The position numbers and the translations under genes were made by a program. A stretch of 64,000 nt of DNA from Leptodontidium sp. MPI-SDFR-AT-0119 (taxonomy: Eukaryota; Ascomycota; Leotiomycetes; Helotiales; Leptodontidiaceae). Of this stretch, positions 61,201 to 64,000 are shown piece after piece (within the stretch, counting starts at the first letter, position 1; every line of letters starts with the position of its first letter). The DNA lies in NCBI GenBank assembly GCA_020726505.1, contig JAHLEZ010000041.1:248001-312000 (forward strand). Reading direction: 5' to 3'. The notes under the pieces were generated by a model. It did no database searches. It worked only from the letters and a program-made list of their open reading frames with translations, and had not been told where the DNA came from.

Positions 61201-63004
61201 CTTCGGCTTGAAGATCTCCTTATCATACGGGTGGACCTCCTCAACTTCTTCCTCTCCATTGCCAGCCATCTCAACATCCTCTTCCTCTGGCTCTTCATTG
61301 GCACGGAACAGATCCGCACACGCATCCCGGATTTCCTGCAATCCAGGATTCTCCATCTTCAAACACAGATCCCTCAACGCACTAGCCGTAACCTCCTCAT
61401 CAGCAAGGAAGTCCTCTAGGGAACTAGCGCGCAGGGCAGCAGGGAGCAGCGCTGCATGGCCGAGGACAAGACGGCAGAAAAGAAGGTGTTTGATCTCTGC
61501 TATCTCGGATATGAGGCGGTTCGTCTCATCTTCCGGGAAAGTGATGGTTTTGGTTGTGATTACGGGGTTTTCTAATGTGCCTGCTATGAGCATGCCTTTG
61601 ATTTTGTCGCTTTCGAAATCGACGCCCTGGGTGAGGCGGAGGTGCATCTCGGCTTTGGATTCGATGAGGCTTTTGTCTGGTTCTTGGGGTGGCTCTGATT
61701 CGGGTTTCTTGGCGGGCGTTTGGGATTTCTTCTTTTTGGCTTTGGCTTTTTTGGAGGAGTGGGATGGTTTGATGGGTTGGGGTGTTGAGGTGGTGGTCTG
61801 AGGTTCTTCGACTGGAGTCGGTGGTTCCTCGGTGGGTATGGTGGGAGAAGCAGTTTCTGCTTGTATTGGCTCTTCAGCCTTGTCCTCGAGAACTGCCATC
61901 CAGAGGAAACTCTGTATGAGATCTTACCTGAAAGTTAGTATAAACACCGCAAGTAATAATTCCTCATAGTAGCTCACCAATATAACTCCCCCGATTATCC
62001 TCCAATACATCCTCAATCGGATCCCACTCCATATCACTATCCTCCCCCTCCTCCTCCTCCATTTCACCTTTCTGCCTCCTCTCCTCCATCCTCTGCCTAT
62101 AAACCATATCCAAATAAGCATCCTGTCTCCTAGCCTCCTCCTTCCTCTTAATATCCCTCATCCTCGACTCCGCAGCCTTCCAATGCCGTCTAAACATAGC
62201 CGCCTCAGCCCTAACCCTCTTCCCCTCCTTCTCCTCCTTCCTACTCTCCCCCTCCTCATCCTGCACACCCCTAACCCACCCCCACCACTTCTCATCCTTA
62301 TACACAACCTCTGCACTCCTCCTCTCCAGCCTCTCCAGGGCAGCAACAGTGCTACTCCGCATACCCTGGAGGTAGTCCAGGTATTTCGCGTGGCCGTAAT
62401 CCATGTCCCAAGCATAGAAGCGGGAGTTGTGAAGTTTGCGGGCGCGGATTACGCGGTCGAGGAGTTGAAGTTTGAGGAAGAGGTGGGAGTGGACTTCGGT
62501 GAGGAGGGGCAGGGAGGTTATGTCTTTGAAGGTGTATGTTGAGAGGCCCTTTTTGGTGTTGGAGAGGTAGGGGGGCGGGGTGGATATGAGGCGGTCGAGA
62601 CGGGCGTTGCGGGATTTGTAACCGCGGTAGAGTCCTGAGTTTTGTGTAAGTAGGTATAGTTTCATGGAATTTTACACGATGCTAGGTAGCTTTTCCCATG
62701 CGCGTCTTCCCACTAGATTTGGACTTGCATGTCCTTTGGCAACGCGGGGTTGAGAGCCAGACAGGCGACAGGCGACAAACGACAAACAACAGCCCCCTTT
62801 GGGGGAAACGAGAAGTAAATAAAATATCGATGCCTCACCTTGACACTGCCTCGAATGAAAAGCACAAAACAAGCCATTGATCGAAGTAGCAACAGCCGTA
62901 CACTGTTTCTCATCCGAGATATTGAGCGCTCGGCATATACCTCCCACTGCACCGTTGGCTCCTATCGCTGGAGTTGAGGTGGTGTTGGTGTTTTGTTTCT
63001 CCAT
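58207..63004 (-). CDS. Large conserved fungal protein of unknown function
   Basis: Six exons (63004-62839, 62634-61978, 61922-60790, 60721-60257, 60199-58900, 58817-58207) give about 1443 residues with consistent phases. The N terminus has a Cys/His cluster (CRALN..CTAVATSINGLFCAFHSRQC) that could bind zinc, followed by GLYRGYKSRNARLD. Then come a charged coiled-coil-like part (EEARRQDAYLDMVYRQRMEE), DLIQSFLWMAVLEDKAEE, a Lys-rich segment, and folded blocks such as WLHFCILAKDSNLHDAVALC and PGECFAVLYNTVQEMIF. An acidic region includes ten consecutive Asp, and the C terminus is DLWKSWVNVDVGFLEGLDDK. One intron (60200-60256) is in frame and stop-free. The final GTAAGT overlaps the stop, so one more exon is possible. 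No catalytic motif is recognised and the function is unknown. Confidence 0.85.
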
Positions 63005-64000
63005 CTTTGTTATTGCTTCAGTTGTAGGGGCTTTCTGCTAGTCGGTCAATTAATCTGTCAGTCCGTCGAGCAAGAAAGCAAGAGAAGATCTCAATCTCAA
63101 GCTGAAGCTCAAGCTCGGGCTAATTAACAGCAAGGTCAACTTCAGGCCATGCACTATCCAAATAAACGAGTAAGCCAGGCTAACTCAGAACATGAGAATA
63201 TACTGTCCTGTGCGCCTTTGGTGGGGGAACTGAGGTGGGGAAGAGAACAAACAATTGCACCCAAATTGAGGGGAGGTGGGATGTTGAACTGAGGCGGTGA
63301 GAGGGATAGAGGGGTCAAAGTAAACTCAAAGCTAAAGACGCGGGTGCGTCTAGCGGTCCGGGTAGACGCGTCTCAAACGCGTCTAGGTGGATATAGACAG
63401 GACGAGAGGGATTACCATTGGGCAAGGAATTTACTTTTTCCAAGGTTGTTTTTGGCTTTGGCGTTGGCTTCGGCACTGGACTGCACTGGATTGGTTTGAG
63501 GGTGAAGCGAGCTGAGAAAAGGGGTAATGTAACGTAAGCCGAGTCGAACCGAAGGCTAGTTGAAAAGGAAAACAAACGAGAGAAGGAAGGGATATCGAAC
63601 GGAATCACATCAAGTCAGTCAGGTGCAGGCAACCCCACATAAATCATACATATTACTATACCCGCCTCTGCCTTTGAGCCTTTTCCAATGCGGGTGGACG
63701 GCTTTTGCTTGCTTGCTTCCCTGCTCTCTGATTTTCCTGGCAAGCAGCATCATCCTGCTGCTTTTGCTGTTGCTCACATCCCATGCCCATGTACGCCTTG
63801 CCTTCCTGGCCACCAAAAACATATGCACGCTAAGGACCCATTTCCTATTCCTGTTTGATCTCCCTAGAAATTCTCCCAAAGCGAAGTAGAGTGAAGGTAA
63901 CCTTTTCGAAAACAATGTACAGCCTCGAATCCTTATGATGGAGTAGCTCTCGACAGAACTCGCATGTTATCCAGGAAACCCTCCACCAGCGATATATACT
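63005..64000. other. Upstream region of the large conserved gene; no further gene
   Basis: Contains the ACGCGT pair annotated separately and purine-rich leader sequence. The two opposed ORFs at 63560-63915 have no recognised content and probably do not code. Confidence 0.5.
63366..63382. promoter_or_regulatory. Pair of ACGCGT (MCB) boxes
   Basis: ACGCGT occurs at 63366-63371 and 63377-63382, eleven bases apart; the first sits in the palindrome AGACGCGTCT. A near match (GACGCGG and TGCGTCT) lies about 25 bases to the left. In yeasts and filamentous fungi ACGCGT is the MBF site for G1/S expression. The pair lies about 370 bases upstream of the start of the large conserved gene. The role is inferred. 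Confidence 0.45.

Overview
The window is nuclear DNA of a filamentous ascomycete. The evidence is short GT-AG introns (mostly 48-80 bases, several with CTGAC-like branch sites), fungus-specific families (HET-domain proteins, an extracellular catalase-peroxidase, phospholipase B, an M43 metalloprotease, an EthD protein, an AT-hook/BRCT protein), and a non-ribosomal peptide synthetase (NRPS) lying beside transporter and tailoring genes. The overall flavour is Leotiomycete-like, but that is inference without a database search. No rRNA, tRNA, CRISPR array or intact transposon was recognised.

Layout. 0.8-14.6 kb is gene-sparse and read from the minus strand: a frame-broken IYRY-type (F-box-like) protein, a secreted Ala/Pro/Gly repeat protein, a seven-exon secreted catalase-peroxidase, an AT-rich island, an ABM-like barrel protein, and a scrap of an MFS drug transporter. 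15.2-27 kb holds a disabled EthD gene, a GPI-anchored phospholipase B, a small membrane protein interrupted by one in-frame TAG, and an eight-exon MFS transporter. 27.9-31.8 kb is a large nuclear AT-hook/BRCT protein on the plus strand.

32.6-42.5 kb looks like a non-self-recognition/signalling island on the plus strand. It contains a decayed HET gene, an intact membrane HET gene, a truncated caspase-like fragment 12 bases after it, and a C2-like/pseudokinase/kinase protein. 42.7-43.8 kb is a secreted M43 metalloprotease.

45.9-56.2 kb is a probable small biosynthetic gene cluster. A 12-TM MFS exporter is divergent from an NRPS (partial C, then A, T and C domains, no thioesterase), followed by a MIO-type aromatic amino acid lyase or aminomutase; an unidentified minus-strand ORF lies between the last two. 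A plausible scheme is that the MIO enzyme makes a cinnamate or beta-amino acid, the NRPS activates and condenses it, and the MFS protein exports the product. This is the best candidate in the window for an undescribed system.

56.8-63 kb holds a secreted Ser/Thr/Pro-rich protein and a very large conserved fungal protein (six exons, about 1443 residues) with an ACGCGT pair upstream. Gene ends and introns were set by hand from splice signals, frame and family conservation. Phases were checked by arithmetic for most multi-exon genes; the exceptions are stated in the entries.
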